A stretch of DNA of 64,000 bases from Litorimonas sp964565335 (GCA_964565335.1 CAZMEN010000002.1:1-64000); one strand, 5' to 3'; numbered from the stretch's first letter, positions 18,654 through 27,188 are shown. Notes: generated from the sequence alone by a model not told the origin. Program-made: numbers and translations.

Positions 18654-20477
18654 TTATTTCGGGTCCATCGGATCAATCTCTCGTATCTTTCCACCCTGCT
18701 CTAAAGTCAGTGACAGCAGCGTATATTCCCATGGCAAGTGCCCTTCACCCTCGGGGATTATCGGTGTCTCGCGTAGAGCCGTAAGGATGATATCTCCTCC
18801 CGCTTTATCTTTGCCGCGCATGATAATGTTATCACCCAAACGTTTCGCCGAGAGAGAGGTAAGGTCAAAGTTATCTTTGAAAAACCGTCTGACTTTGGCG
18901 GAAGCAACCCAGAGGTCATGACGGGAACGTTGGTCTTCATTAGACAAATCGGACGTTGGCGCATTATTCTGCCACCCAAAATACCAATCGACGCCGCCGG
19001 CCCCCGCCATCAGGCTCGGCCATAGCACGCCTTCTATCGCGCGTTCATGATTGTCTACTTCTGTATCGGGCTGCGCCCCATATGCCCATCCCTGCGGTTC
19101 ATCAACCATAACCATCCAAGGCCGTCCTGCCGCCTTCGAACGTGCTGTCCATTCAGCGACTTTGTCGAAATAATTATGATGAGCTTGCAAGGATATGCCG
19201 GAAAAATATTCTTCGCCAAGTAAGGCTGCGTAAGTCTCTTCTTCATTGTCGGGCCAGTTGTGGCTGACAATTGCATGAGCATAAGGGTCTAAATTACGGA
19301 TATATTGCGCAAATTCTCGCCGTTGTGCAGTGGTTGTGGGTTGGCGATAAGGATCATTTCCGCCAACGCCCATCACACCGTTTTCTTCACCCAGATTCCA
19401 AACGAGGCCGAGATTATGGCCAAAGCGCGCAACCATTTCCCGGTAATAGAGCTTGCGGCTATCGGCGAAGTCCTTGCCGACTTCGACGCCGTCCATAACT
19501 TCGAAATAACTTTCATTTTCCGTCTCGGTCAGCAGGATGTTTTTGGCGACACCTTTATCGTCCATATAATCAAAAACGATTTGCCATTGCGCAAGTTTTG
19601 ACACGTCAAATACATAGGGGTCTTTCGGGTCAACATAAGGGAAGACATCCCATCCATCGCCTTCGTAATTCATCGTCACCATATATTGGTTGTTTACGCC
19701 GACTTCAGCGTAGTAATTCACCAAACCGATAAGCGCCTTGCCTTTGTCGTCTCCCCATGTCGGGTCACCTTTGTTCCAATCTTTTAAATGCGGCTCAAAA
19801 TCATGGAGTTGGTTCTTGCCGAGGGCCGGATAATTAGGTCCACCCACATCATAAGTCCCATCAAAATCAGAATAGGCGAGAATGTTTTCAGGTGATCCCG
19901 CGCCTGTTTTTATCCAAGGTTCTTTTGTACCTGCGAATTGGAGGTAGCGACTTTTATTGTCTTGAAGCCTGCCTTTGTTTTTAAAATCTAATGCAGAAGG
20001 GTCTAAATCTGCAGGATCAATATTTATTATTTTCTTCGACCGGATTATAATCTGATGGTCTTCAAAACCATGATACGGATAATTCCTGACATTGGCGTCT
20101 TTATCAAAATAGAAATATGTGGTTACTTCCCACTTTCCTGGTCTGGGGAATACTAGTTTTGCTTCCCAGATATTTCCTTCGTAAGCATTTGTATTTGCCG
20201 CATTACCATCACCGGCGAAATATCCTGGGACCACAAAAAAATCGTTGTAACCGTCTTTGTTAGCTACGCTATGACCATTTTCATCAGCTAGATATGTTAT
20301 GTCCACATCAAGACGGTAATCCGTAAAGGTAGATCTCTCCTCCTTCACCATCGGCCCTTCAAGAGAGAGCGTTTGCACATGCCAAACTTTAGGCTCACCC
20401 TCGATTTTCACGAAGGAAGCTTCATCGGAACAAGCAGCCATCACAATTGCAAAAATTAAAGCCGCCAATATTCGCAT
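18654..20477 (-). CDS. DUF5060-type lipoprotein, putative glycoside hydrolase
   Basis: A 607-residue predicted lipoprotein with lipobox VMAAC (Cys16). The N-terminal 150 residues form an immunoglobulin-like DUF5060 domain (NIWEAKLVFPRPGKWEVTTYF). A long alpha/beta region that looks like a TIM-barrel glycosidase follows, with acidic candidates in LVWNLGEENG and MVMVDEPQGW, and then a short C-terminal beta domain. Proteins of this type degrade or bind polysaccharides on the outer surface, but the substrate is unknown. AGGGGAAACC precedes ATG 20477. It ends 243 bp before yidD and begins 8 bp from the NifU-like stop, splitting a normally tight gene block. Confidence 0.8.
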   Translation of the reverse strand: MRILAALIFAIVMAACSDEASFVKIEGEPKVWHVQTLSLEGPMVKEERSTFTDYRLDVDITYLADENGHSVANKDGYNDFFVVPGYFAGDGNAANTNAYEGNIWEAKLVFPRPGKWEVTTYFYFDKDANVRNYPYHGFEDHQIIIRSKKIINIDPADLDPSALDFKNKGRLQDNKSRYLQFAGTKEPWIKTGAGSPENILAYSDFDGTYDVGGPNYPALGKNQLHDFEPHLKDWNKGDPTWGDDKGKALIGLVNYYAEVGVNNQYMVTMNYEGDGWDVFPYVDPKDPYVFDVSKLAQWQIVFDYMDDKGVAKNILLTETENESYFEVMDGVEVGKDFADSRKLYYREMVARFGHNLGLVWNLGEENGVMGVGGNDPYRQPTTTAQRREFAQYIRNLDPYAHAIVSHNWPDNEEETYAALLGEEYFSGISLQAHHNYFDKVAEWTARSKAAGRPWMVMVDEPQGWAYGAQPDTEVDNHERAIEGVLWPSLMAGAGGVDWYFGWQNNAPTSDLSNEDQRSRHDLWVASAKVRRFFKDNFDLTSLSAKRLGDNIIMRGKDKAGGDIILTALRETPIIPEGEGHLPWEYTLLSLTLEQGGKIREIDPMDPK

Positions 20478-20485
20478 GGTTTCCC

Positions 20486-20911
20486 CTATAACGCCTTCGC
20501 AACCCCTACCGCCTCCACCGCCGCTTCGAAAGCTAAAAGCGTGGAGGTGTGGCGGGCGGGGTAGGCTTTGACGCCTTTGAGCAGTTGCAGTTTTTCAAAC
20601 CGTCCTGCAGGCGCTTCCCCCTCTTCCTTGAGCATGGCTTTTAGAGCGTCTCTGGCGCCCAACAGTTCAAGCCACGTTGCGCCGATAATAGCCTCTTTTA
20701 AGATGGCGGCGCTGGCTTGGCCTAAGGCGCAGGCCTGCACGCGCAAGGCGGCATCCGATACATGGCCGCTCTCCATTTTCACATCCAACTCTACCCATGA
20801 GCCGCAGAGTTTAGAGACTTTCCGAGATGTGCCGTGCGGTACCTCCAGATGCTCATTTCGCAAACTGGCTGAGAGGCTCAGGATGTCGGTATTATAAAGA
20901 TCGTCGATCAT
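20486..20911 (-). CDS. NifU/IscU-like iron-sulfur cluster scaffold
   Basis: A 141-residue member of the NifU N-terminal/IscU-like family, expected to assemble or carry Fe-S clusters in the cytoplasm. Two ligand cysteines are visible, in SKLCGSW (near 36) and VQACALGQAS (near 62). The third IscU cysteine position is occupied by the YPARHTSTLL motif. That replacement is usual for this alphaproteobacterial subfamily, which typically lies next to yidD and thrS. The C-terminus is Ala-rich. It is divergent from cysK with 112 bp between. Scaffold activity is inferred from the family. Confidence 0.85.
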   Translation of the reverse strand: MIDDLYNTDILSLSASLRNEHLEVPHGTSRKVSKLCGSWVELDVKMESGHVSDAALRVQACALGQASAAILKEAIIGATWLELLGARDALKAMLKEEGEAPAGRFEKLQLLKGVKAYPARHTSTLLAFEAAVEAVGVAKAL

Positions 20912-21023
20912 GGTATTTATATAAGCAGAGATTGCAATTTATCCATAAGGCTTTCACGTTCCAATCCCTTTCACTTTAAGTGTGCCTCCCCATATAGTGA
21001 CAAAGATATTATAGGAGAGTTTA

Positions 21024-21962
21024 ATGCCATCATCACCTCGTGGAAAAATTTACGACTCAATCATGGACACGATGGGCGGAACGCCGCTTGTGCGCTTCCC
21101 GCGCATTACCGAGGGCCTGCCTGCTGATCTGGTCTATAAGTTGGAGTTTTTCAATCCGATTGCATCGGTCAAAGACCGTATCGGTATTGCCTTGATTGAG
21201 GATTTAGAAAAATCCGGCAAGTTGAAACCCGGCGGAACGATTGTTGAGCCGACCTCTGGCAATACGGGTATCGGTGTGGCGTTTGCGGCGGCGGCCAAAG
21301 GCTATAAAGCCATTTTGGTTATGCCAGAACAAATGTCAATCGAGCGCCGCAAGATGATGAAGCTCTTAGGCGCAGAATTAGTCTTGACCGAAGCGGCAGG
21401 CGGCATTCCCGGCGCTATGGCCAAAGCCGATGAAATCTGCGCGGCCACACCCGGCGCTGTACAGGCAGGGCAATTCGTCAACCCCGCCAACCCCACCATT
21501 CACTACGCCACAACGGGGCCGGAGATTTGGGCCGATACCGACGGGCAAGTCGACGCCTTTATCTCGGGTGTCGGCACGGGTGGAACTTTGTCAGGAACAG
21601 GGAAGTTTTTGAAAGAGAAAAACCCGGACTGCCAGATTATCGCTGTTGAACCCGTTGGCTCTCCCATGATTTCCAAGGGCGAAAAAGGCCCGCATAAAAT
21701 CCAAGGTATCGGCGCGGGTTTCCTTCCTGATGTGCTCAATACCGACCTTATTGATGATGTTGTGACGATCGATAATGATGCGGCCTTCGGCACCGCCAAA
21801 CATGTGGCGGCTATTGACGGCGTGCCCGTTGGGATATCTTCAGGCGCGGCGATTGCGGCAAGCCTTATTGTCGGGGCACGCCCCGAAATGAAAGGCAAAC
21901 GCATTGTAACAATTATCCCAAGCTTCGCCGAGCGTTATCTTTCTACGCCATTATTTGACTAA
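21024..21962 (+). CDS. cysK: Cysteine synthase A
   Basis: O-acetylserine sulfhydrylase, making L-cysteine from O-acetyl-L-serine and sulfide. A 312-residue fold-type II PLP enzyme with the Schiff-base lysine in SVKDRIG (Lys50), the substrate-binding TSGNTG (77-82) and the phosphate loop GVGTGGTLSG. SD sequence AGGAGAG lies just before ATG 21024. The next gene, a ThiF/MoeB-type E1-like protein, starts 12 bp after the stop and is probably cotranscribed, which may indicate a sulfur-transfer connection. The short upstream region has no riboswitch that I recognise. Confidence 0.95.
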   Translation: MPSSPRGKIYDSIMDTMGGTPLVRFPRITEGLPADLVYKLEFFNPIASVKDRIGIALIEDLEKSGKLKPGGTIVEPTSGNTGIGVAFAAAAKGYKAILVMPEQMSIERRKMMKLLGAELVLTEAAGGIPGAMAKADEICAATPGAVQAGQFVNPANPTIHYATTGPEIWADTDGQVDAFISGVGTGGTLSGTGKFLKEKNPDCQIIAVEPVGSPMISKGEKGPHKIQGIGAGFLPDVLNTDLIDDVVTIDNDAAFGTAKHVAAIDGVPVGISSGAAIAASLIVGARPEMKGKRIVTIIPSFAERYLSTPLFD

Positions 21963-21974
21963 CTCCAAAACGCC

Positions 21975-22727
21975 ATGCGCCACGAACAAATAGAACGCTA
22001 TGCTCGGCATTTGGTCTTGAAAGAGATTGGCGGGCCGGGGCAGGCAGCCTTATTGGACGCCAAAGTCGCCATTGTCGGTGCAGGCGGATTGGGCGGACCT
22101 GCGGGGCTATACCTCGCGGCAGCAGGTGTCGGGCATATTACGATTATTGATGATGATGTCGTCGAAGCGTCCAACCTTCAGCGGCAAGTTCAATTTGTGA
22201 ATATAGACCGCGGTATGCCTAAAGCCGCCGTCATGGCGGATACATTGGTTGAGTTAAATCCTGATGTGAAACCCGTTCCGAAACAAGCTCGGCTGACATC
22301 TGAGAATGCGGAGTCTCTCTTGATAGGGCATGATATTGTTCTGGATGGTGTTGATGAATTTGCCACGCGATACGCTATTAATGACGCTTGTCTCGCCTTA
22401 GGCATACCCTTGGTATCAGGGGCTTTGGGACGTTTTATCGGACAAGTCAGCCTATTTGACAGCCAAAAGACGGGGCCCTGTTATCGCTGCCTCGTCCCCG
22501 ATATTCCGCCAGACGCAGAGTCTTGCGCTCAAGTCGGCGTTATGGGCGCGCTGGCCGGTGTCGTCGGCAGCCTCATGGCGATGGAAACGGTTAAACATAT
22601 TACGGGTGCGGGCGAGACCTTGGCCGGGCGGCTCTGGATTTATGACGGACTGAAAGCCGAAAGCCGCACCTTGAAACTCAGCCGTGACCCTAATTGCCCC
22701 GCTTGCTCACGTGGGCCCCGAAAATAA
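21975..22727 (+). CDS. ThiF/MoeB/HesA-family adenylyltransferase
   Basis: A 250-residue E1-like enzyme that adenylates the C-terminal Gly-Gly of a small sulfur carrier (MoaD or ThiS type). Motifs are the ATP loop GAGGLGGP (35-42), the catalytic-type Asp/Arg segment IIDDDVVEASNLQRQ, zinc cysteines CYRC (169-172) and CPAC (241-244), and Cys184 in AESCAQVGVMG at the MoeB catalytic position. It lacks a rhodanese domain, so it is the short form. No moaD or thiS partner is in the window. The close linkage to cysK suggests a sulfur-relay role, but moeB of molybdopterin synthesis is equally possible. Confidence 0.88.
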   Translation: MRHEQIERYARHLVLKEIGGPGQAALLDAKVAIVGAGGLGGPAGLYLAAAGVGHITIIDDDVVEASNLQRQVQFVNIDRGMPKAAVMADTLVELNPDVKPVPKQARLTSENAESLLIGHDIVLDGVDEFATRYAINDACLALGIPLVSGALGRFIGQVSLFDSQKTGPCYRCLVPDIPPDAESCAQVGVMGALAGVVGSLMAMETVKHITGAGETLAGRLWIYDGLKAESRTLKLSRDPNCPACSRGPRK

Positions 22728-22754
22728 ACCCGCCTGAGAGAACTCAAGCGGGTT
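22727..22754. terminator. Hairpin between convergent genes
   Basis: Inverted repeat AACCCGC / GCGGGTT with inner TGAG/CTCA pairs and a four-base loop, starting at the stop of the E1-like gene and lying before the convergent secreted-protein gene. It has no long U-run on either side but is placed to end transcription from both directions. Confidence 0.6.
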
Positions 22755-22779
22755 GAAAAGTCAAAACTTGCCGCATGTT

Positions 22780-23220
22780 CTAACGGTAGCGAACCTTAAC
22801 GTGATTGCGGGTGTTCAAGCGCGCCCGCGCTGTATTAAATCGATTTCGGGAATATCCCTGCCCGCTTGTTGTAACGAAGCGGCGAGATTGCAAGCGTCCG
22901 CGATTATAGCCAATACGAGTACGGATAAGGTCGCTTTGCTCAGCGGCCTGACGGCGTTCCTCAATTTTGATGCGGCGCGCTTCTAATTGCAGAGCTGTTG
23001 CATTGTAGCCCCGCGCGCTCGATGAGGCGGCACTATTATTAGTTTGCATCAATTGCGGCGTGGCGGATTTCGCCTGATGGCGATAGACCTGAACCCCTTT
23101 TTCGCACGTCACAACATAAGACCCGCTTGTCTGCCCACAGGCGGCTAGCGCCTGGGCCGGTAAGACGAAAGCCAAAGCGGCCACGGTTACAGCGGCATAT
23201 TTAAAAGTCAGGTTTTTCAT
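22780..23220 (-). CDS. Small basic secreted protein
   Basis: A 146-residue exported protein with a clear Sec signal peptide (MKNLTFKY...PAQALA, cleavage after about residue 24). The mature part begins ACGQTSGSYVVTCEKGVQVYRHQ, with two cysteines that could pair, and continues into an Arg/Gln/Asn-rich basic tail ending in VKVRYR. No known domain. ATG 23220 is chosen because GAGGAG lies six bases before it; the frame extends upstream to 23298 without support. A TTAA-N7-TTAAC site lies about 100 bp upstream, so control by CtrA is possible. Function unknown. Confidence 0.72.
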   Translation of the reverse strand: MKNLTFKYAAVTVAALAFVLPAQALAACGQTSGSYVVTCEKGVQVYRHQAKSATPQLMQTNNSAASSSARGYNATALQLEARRIKIEERRQAAEQSDLIRTRIGYNRGRLQSRRFVTTSGQGYSRNRFNTARARLNTRNHVKVRYR

Positions 23221-23318
23221 CTCAAAACTCCTCTTCAGAGCTTTGATGACAGGGAGATAAACGTGTCTCCAGCGCTTGCACCCAAGAGGCGAAGGCATGA
23301 AAAATTTACGTGCAGTGG

Positions 23319-23335
23319 TTAATTTATAGTTAATG
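23319..23335 (-). promoter_or_regulatory. CtrA-type binding site
   Basis: On the minus strand the sequence reads TTAACTATAAATTAACC, an exact TTAA-N7-TTAAC match to the CtrA consensus known from Caulobacter. It overlaps the last codons of the sulfotransferase-like gene and lies about 100 bp before the start of the secreted-protein gene at 23220. A chance match is possible for a short AT-rich site, but the position is suitable for a promoter. Confidence 0.5.
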
Positions 23336-24053
23336 CATGAGAGGCCAAAGCCTCATAATCAGTTTCGCACACCCGCAAAATTTCCGCGAGTTCCGTAGGT
23401 AAATCAGGGGCTTTAGAAGGCGGTGGACCGAAGCCTGTTGAGCGCTCCACGGAGGCATACCAATAAGGCGCCCATGCGCCGTCTTCTGCGCGCGGTCCTG
23501 CGGGCCAAGACAGCATGGCCTCATCAAAAGGGATGGCTATCGCTTTACATAAAACACGAAGAGCCTTTTCAGGCGCCCGTAATATATCGCTGCTATGAAT
23601 CACGGGCGGCCTTTTTCCTGTCTGTAACTCAAGCTGATCGAATAAACGCCTCTGGGGCGCAAAACCCAAATCTTCTCTTTCAAAATCCGCGCGCCCTTTG
23701 ACATAGGATGCAATGACCCGCGCAGGTTCTCGCAGGAGGAAAAAATGAGTCGCCGCATTTGCCCAATCCATAGGGAAGCTATCCAGCATGTGATGCGGCA
23801 TATGTTTTTGAAAAGAATAGGTTGCCTCGGTCACAGGATGCGCACATTTATCTGCCACGAGATTAGGGTCAGTCTCATGCCGCACCAACGTCTCTTCCCG
23901 CCCCGGATGCTCTTTGCCCGACGCCGCCAGAAAAGGCGCAAAGAAGGGCTCATCCATCACAGAACAATCCGCCCTCGCGCCAAAGCTCCGCATCATCGCA
24001 GTCGAGAGATTCCGCGGGCCTGACCACATGGCGATAATCTTTGCCACGCCCAC
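23319..24053 (-). CDS. Sulfotransferase-like P-loop protein
   Basis: A 244-residue protein of the sulfotransferase fold. The N-terminal AMWSGPRNLSTAMMRSF resembles the PAPS 5'-phosphosulfate loop, and HFFLLREPARVIASYVK matches the 3'-phosphate-binding Arg/Ser segment. It lies directly downstream of a class IV aminotransferase gene, with three bases between them. The same two domains are, to my knowledge, fused in plant 'branched-chain aminotransferase-like' proteins, which supports a shared function. The start is GTG 24053 or GTG 24047. Whether it transfers sulfate, and to what, is unknown. Confidence 0.8.
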   Translation of the reverse strand: MGVAKIIAMWSGPRNLSTAMMRSFGARADCSVMDEPFFAPFLAASGKEHPGREETLVRHETDPNLVADKCAHPVTEATYSFQKHMPHHMLDSFPMDWANAATHFFLLREPARVIASYVKGRADFEREDLGFAPQRRLFDQLELQTGKRPPVIHSSDILRAPEKALRVLCKAIAIPFDEAMLSWPAGPRAEDGAWAPYWYASVERSTGFGPPPSKAPDLPTELAEILRVCETDYEALASHALTIN

Positions 24054-24056
24054 CCT

Positions 24057-24971
24057 CTATGCAGCGGTGTCTTTGTGAATAAGCTCGAGATAAAGCGCTT
24101 GCAGCCGCTCTACCATTGCCCCCCTTTTGCCGTCGCCAATTTGGCGTCCGTCAATCGCCCCCACGGGCGCGAGCCCTGCAAATGTGCCCGTGGTAAAGGC
24201 TTCGTCGGCGCTATAACATTTCATCAGTGAGAAGTTCTTTTCGAAAACTGGAATATCGTTAGCACGACAGAGATCAACGATTTTCCCGCGCGTAATCCCG
24301 CCCAAACAGTAATCCCCTGTCGAGGTCCAAACCTCGCCCTTTCGAACGACAAAGAAATGGGTCGAGTTACAGGTGGCGACAAAACCTTGCGGGTCGAGCA
24401 TAAGACCTTCATCGGCGCCGGCTTTAATCGCTTGAATACAAGCCGTGATACAATTGATTTTGGAATGGGAATTTAACCCTGGATCTTGAACATCGGAGCG
24501 CCCTCGCCTTACCGCCACAGTATAAAGAGATAGCGGCTTTTCAGCTGTTGCTGGATCTGCCTTTTTAAACTCCGGCGCGATAACAATTGTTGTCTCGCTG
24601 ACAATAACCCGTGGGTCCTGATAAGGTGTGGAGCGTAAACCACGCGTTAGCATAAGGCGAATATGGACATCTTCCACCATCTCGTTTTTAGCAAGCGTGG
24701 CATAGATGCGCTCGCTCATTTCGGTTTGACTGACGCCAATATCAATATCCAGCGCCGCAGCCCCTTCCCAGAGACGGTCGAGATGGTCTTGCAGAAATGC
24801 GACTCGTCCTTGATGAACGCGCAAACCTTCCCAGACTCCGTCGCCGAGCATAAACCCTGAGTCAAAGACATTGACGACAGCATCCTTCCGCCGCTTCATC
24901 TCTCCATTTATATTAAAATAAACCGTCTCATTGCGAGCGTCAGCAACATAAGCATGAGAACCGTAAGACAT
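24057..24971 (-). CDS. Class IV aminotransferase (BCAT/D-amino acid type)
   Basis: A 304-residue fold-type IV PLP enzyme, a family that includes branched-chain aminotransferase, D-alanine aminotransferase and ADC lyase. The active-site lysine lies in LNSHSKINCITACIQA, and the phosphate-binding segments GLMLDPQGFVATCNSTHFFVV and TRGKIVDLC are present. The substrate is unclear because the family subdivides poorly by sequence. It is followed by the sulfotransferase-like gene in a two-gene unit. The preceding MBL hydrolase gene is in the same orientation, 26 bp upstream, and may be cotranscribed. Confidence 0.85.
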   Translation of the reverse strand: MSYGSHAYVADARNETVYFNINGEMKRRKDAVVNVFDSGFMLGDGVWEGLRVHQGRVAFLQDHLDRLWEGAAALDIDIGVSQTEMSERIYATLAKNEMVEDVHIRLMLTRGLRSTPYQDPRVIVSETTIVIAPEFKKADPATAEKPLSLYTVAVRRGRSDVQDPGLNSHSKINCITACIQAIKAGADEGLMLDPQGFVATCNSTHFFVVRKGEVWTSTGDYCLGGITRGKIVDLCRANDIPVFEKNFSLMKCYSADEAFTTGTFAGLAPVGAIDGRQIGDGKRGAMVERLQALYLELIHKDTAA

Positions 24972-24997
24972 AGAACCCCATTATTTTTCTTTTATTA

Positions 24998-25942
24998 TTA
25001 ATCGATTGTACGATAGGCAGTTCGTACCATCTTGTCTTGGTCGATAAAAGACGCCAAATCTTTGTAATCATTGAGAGGTACAGCTTTAACGGCGGCATCC
25101 ATGGAAAGACCTTTGGCTTTGGCCGTGCTCACACGGGCTAAAATATCAACGAGCGTATCGCGGCTTTTTGTAAGGTCAGCCTTCGTCGCCATGGGGCCGT
25201 GTCCTGGGATGATTTGAGTCTCTTTATCGGACAGCTCAATCGCTTTGGTCTGCGCCGCAATCATTCCTTGCAAACTGCCGCCTCCGTCGACATCGACATA
25301 CGGGAACATGCCATTGAAATAATTATCGCCCATGTGAATAATATTAGCTGGCGCGAAATGCACGATCGTGTCGCCATCAGTATGAGCTTTCGGAACATGA
25401 ATAGCTTTGACGGTTTGACCATTAAAGTGAAGTGTTGCCGTGTCAGAAAAGGTCAAAGTCGGCCAAAGGGAGGCATCAACCGCCTTTACCGTTCGGCCAA
25501 ATGTTTTATTTTCAAAGGTCATGCCCATACGCTTACGCACGTTGTCATGCGCCATAATGGTCGCACCCGTCTCTTTCATTTCCGCATTCGCGCCTGTGTG
25601 GTCACCGTGATAATGCGTATTCAGCACGTAACGAATAGGCTCATTAGAAATCTCGCCAATGCGGTAGATAATTTGGTCTGCAAAGCGAGAAAACTTATCG
25701 TCGATAACATAGACACCGTCTTCGCCTACACTCACGCCGATATTGCCACCGGGCCCAACCAGCATGTAAAAATTATCTGCCAGTTTCTTCGCCGAAATAT
25801 CAGGCGCTTTATCTTTTATGGCCTTGGCTTGATGGGTTTCAGTATGATTATCATGGCGTGCTTTAGCGGGAAGACTAAGGCTTGCCGAGACACAGAGCGC
25901 CAATGAGAGCGTAATAAACCTAGATTTGAGGGATTTGGACAT
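24998..25942 (-). CDS. Secreted MBL-fold metallohydrolase
   Basis: A 314-residue metallo-beta-lactamase-fold protein with a signal peptide (residues about 1-28, ending LPAKA). The zinc-binding motif is complete: H110-x-H112-x-D114-H115 in THYHGDHTGAN, a further His in VPKAHTDGDT, Asp in HMGDNYF and His in IIPGHGP. The layout resembles periplasmic quinoprotein-relay (SoxH-like) or B3-like hydrolases; a beta-lactamase function cannot be claimed. ATG 25942 follows AGGAGG at good spacing. The frame is open to 26005, but that part has no support. His-rich residues just after cleavage (HDNHTETH) could bind metal. Confidence 0.85.
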   Translation of the reverse strand: MSKSLKSRFITLSLALCVSASLSLPAKARHDNHTETHQAKAIKDKAPDISAKKLADNFYMLVGPGGNIGVSVGEDGVYVIDDKFSRFADQIIYRIGEISNEPIRYVLNTHYHGDHTGANAEMKETGATIMAHDNVRKRMGMTFENKTFGRTVKAVDASLWPTLTFSDTATLHFNGQTVKAIHVPKAHTDGDTIVHFAPANIIHMGDNYFNGMFPYVDVDGGGSLQGMIAAQTKAIELSDKETQIIPGHGPMATKADLTKSRDTLVDILARVSTAKAKGLSMDAAVKAVPLNDYKDLASFIDQDKMVRTAYRTID

Positions 25943-26061
25943 TTTGGCGCCTCCTATAGCGTGCCGCTCTGCGGGATATATGGTTTTAATACGTAACGCA
26001 GTCATGGGCAGACCTATGCCCGCTCACCCGCCCGGGTCCAAATCACGATGATGTGTAAGCT

Positions 26062-27063
26062 TTAAGACGCCAGACTAATCCGCGCACCAGGCGGCAAAAC
26101 CCGGTCCGGACACGCATGATGATCCATTTTCGCCTGAATATTAATGAGAACCCTCTCGCCCATTTCTCGGCGGCTTTCATGCGTGGCAGAGCCAATATGC
26201 GGGGCCAAAATGACATTAGGCAGGCCCATCAAATCAGGATGCGCTTTAGGCTCGTTCTCATAAACGTCAAGCCCCGCCCCTGCGATGGTTCCGTCAGATA
26301 AAGCTTTTGCCAAAGCTTTTTCATCAATCACTTCGCCGCGGGATGTGTTCACAATATAACTATCCCGTCCCAATAATTTTAAGCGTCTTTCATCAATGAG
26401 GTGGTGGGTATCAGGGGTTAGCGGGCAGTTAACGGAGACAATATTCACCGCCTGTAACATGACATCTAAACCCTCCCAATATTGCGCCCCTAAATCGGCT
26501 TCGATCCCTTTAGGTATGCGATGGCGATTATGGTAGTGGACGGACAGACCAAAGGCATTGGCACGGCGAGCAACGGCCTGACCAATGCGGCCCATTCCAA
26601 CAATACCCAAAGCTTTTCCCTTTACCCGATGACCCAACATATGGGTTGGGGCCCAGCCTTTAAAATCACCTGCCCGCATATGTCTATCGCCCTCCACCAA
26701 ACGACGGGGCACAGCCAGAATGAGTGCTAGCGTTAAATCCGCTGTGTCTTCAGTGAGGACATCCGGTGTATTTGAGACGGTGATGCCTCTACCGTAAGCC
26801 GCCGCCACATCAATATGGTTGGTGCCAGCGCCGAAATTCGCGATCAAACGCAAGCGGTCAGAGGCGGCTTCAATCACATCTTTGGTGATTGCGTCGGTAA
26901 CGGTCGGCACAAAGACATCACAGTTCGCAATCGCGTCTTTTAACGCCTGCTCACTCAGGGGCGTGTCTTCTGTGCGTAGGCGGGCATCAAATAAATCCCG
27001 CATCCGGGCCTCAATAACCTCGGGCAATTTGCGAGTGACGAAAACGGTTGGCTTTTGTTTCAT
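26062..27063 (-). CDS. D-2-hydroxyacid dehydrogenase (glyoxylate/hydroxypyruvate reductase type)
   Basis: A 333-residue NAD(P)-dependent reductase of the D-glycerate dehydrogenase group, reducing glyoxylate or hydroxypyruvate. The family layout is clear: the Rossmann motif GIVGMGRIGQ, the substrate Arg in NTSRGEVIDEKAL, the acid-base pair Glu in DVYENEP and His in APHIGSATHESRREM. ATG 27063 follows an AGAGAG stretch; the frame extends to 27084. The divergent neighbour is an SH3-domain protein gene, a pairing I have seen noted in other alphaproteobacteria. No operon partner on the same strand is evident. Confidence 0.9.
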   Translation of the reverse strand: MKQKPTVFVTRKLPEVIEARMRDLFDARLRTEDTPLSEQALKDAIANCDVFVPTVTDAITKDVIEAASDRLRLIANFGAGTNHIDVAAAYGRGITVSNTPDVLTEDTADLTLALILAVPRRLVEGDRHMRAGDFKGWAPTHMLGHRVKGKALGIVGMGRIGQAVARRANAFGLSVHYHNRHRIPKGIEADLGAQYWEGLDVMLQAVNIVSVNCPLTPDTHHLIDERRLKLLGRDSYIVNTSRGEVIDEKALAKALSDGTIAGAGLDVYENEPKAHPDLMGLPNVILAPHIGSATHESRREMGERVLINIQAKMDHHACPDRVLPPGARISLAS

Positions 27064-27148
27064 AGGGCTCTCTCTGATGCACAATAAGCGCCTTCAAAGG
27101 CGAAAACTCAAGTGAAATACAGCGAAAATAGCGCGAATTTTCACCCCT

Positions 27149-27164
27149 TTAACGGAAGATTAAC
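27149..27164 (+). promoter_or_regulatory. CtrA-type binding site
   Basis: The sequence TTAACGGAAGATTAAC is an exact TTAA-N7-TTAAC match to the CtrA consensus. It lies 25 bp before the SH3-protein start at 27189 and about 85 bp from the divergent dehydrogenase start. Cell-cycle control of the SH3 gene would fit its likely envelope role. Confidence 0.55.
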
Positions 27165-27188
27165 GCGAATCGCGGCACTCACTGCTTC

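Noticed and set aside
25199..25906. 235-codon plus-strand open frame opposite the MBL hydrolase
   Set aside because: The minus-strand frame has a signal peptide, ribosome site and full zinc motif; this frame is its complement.
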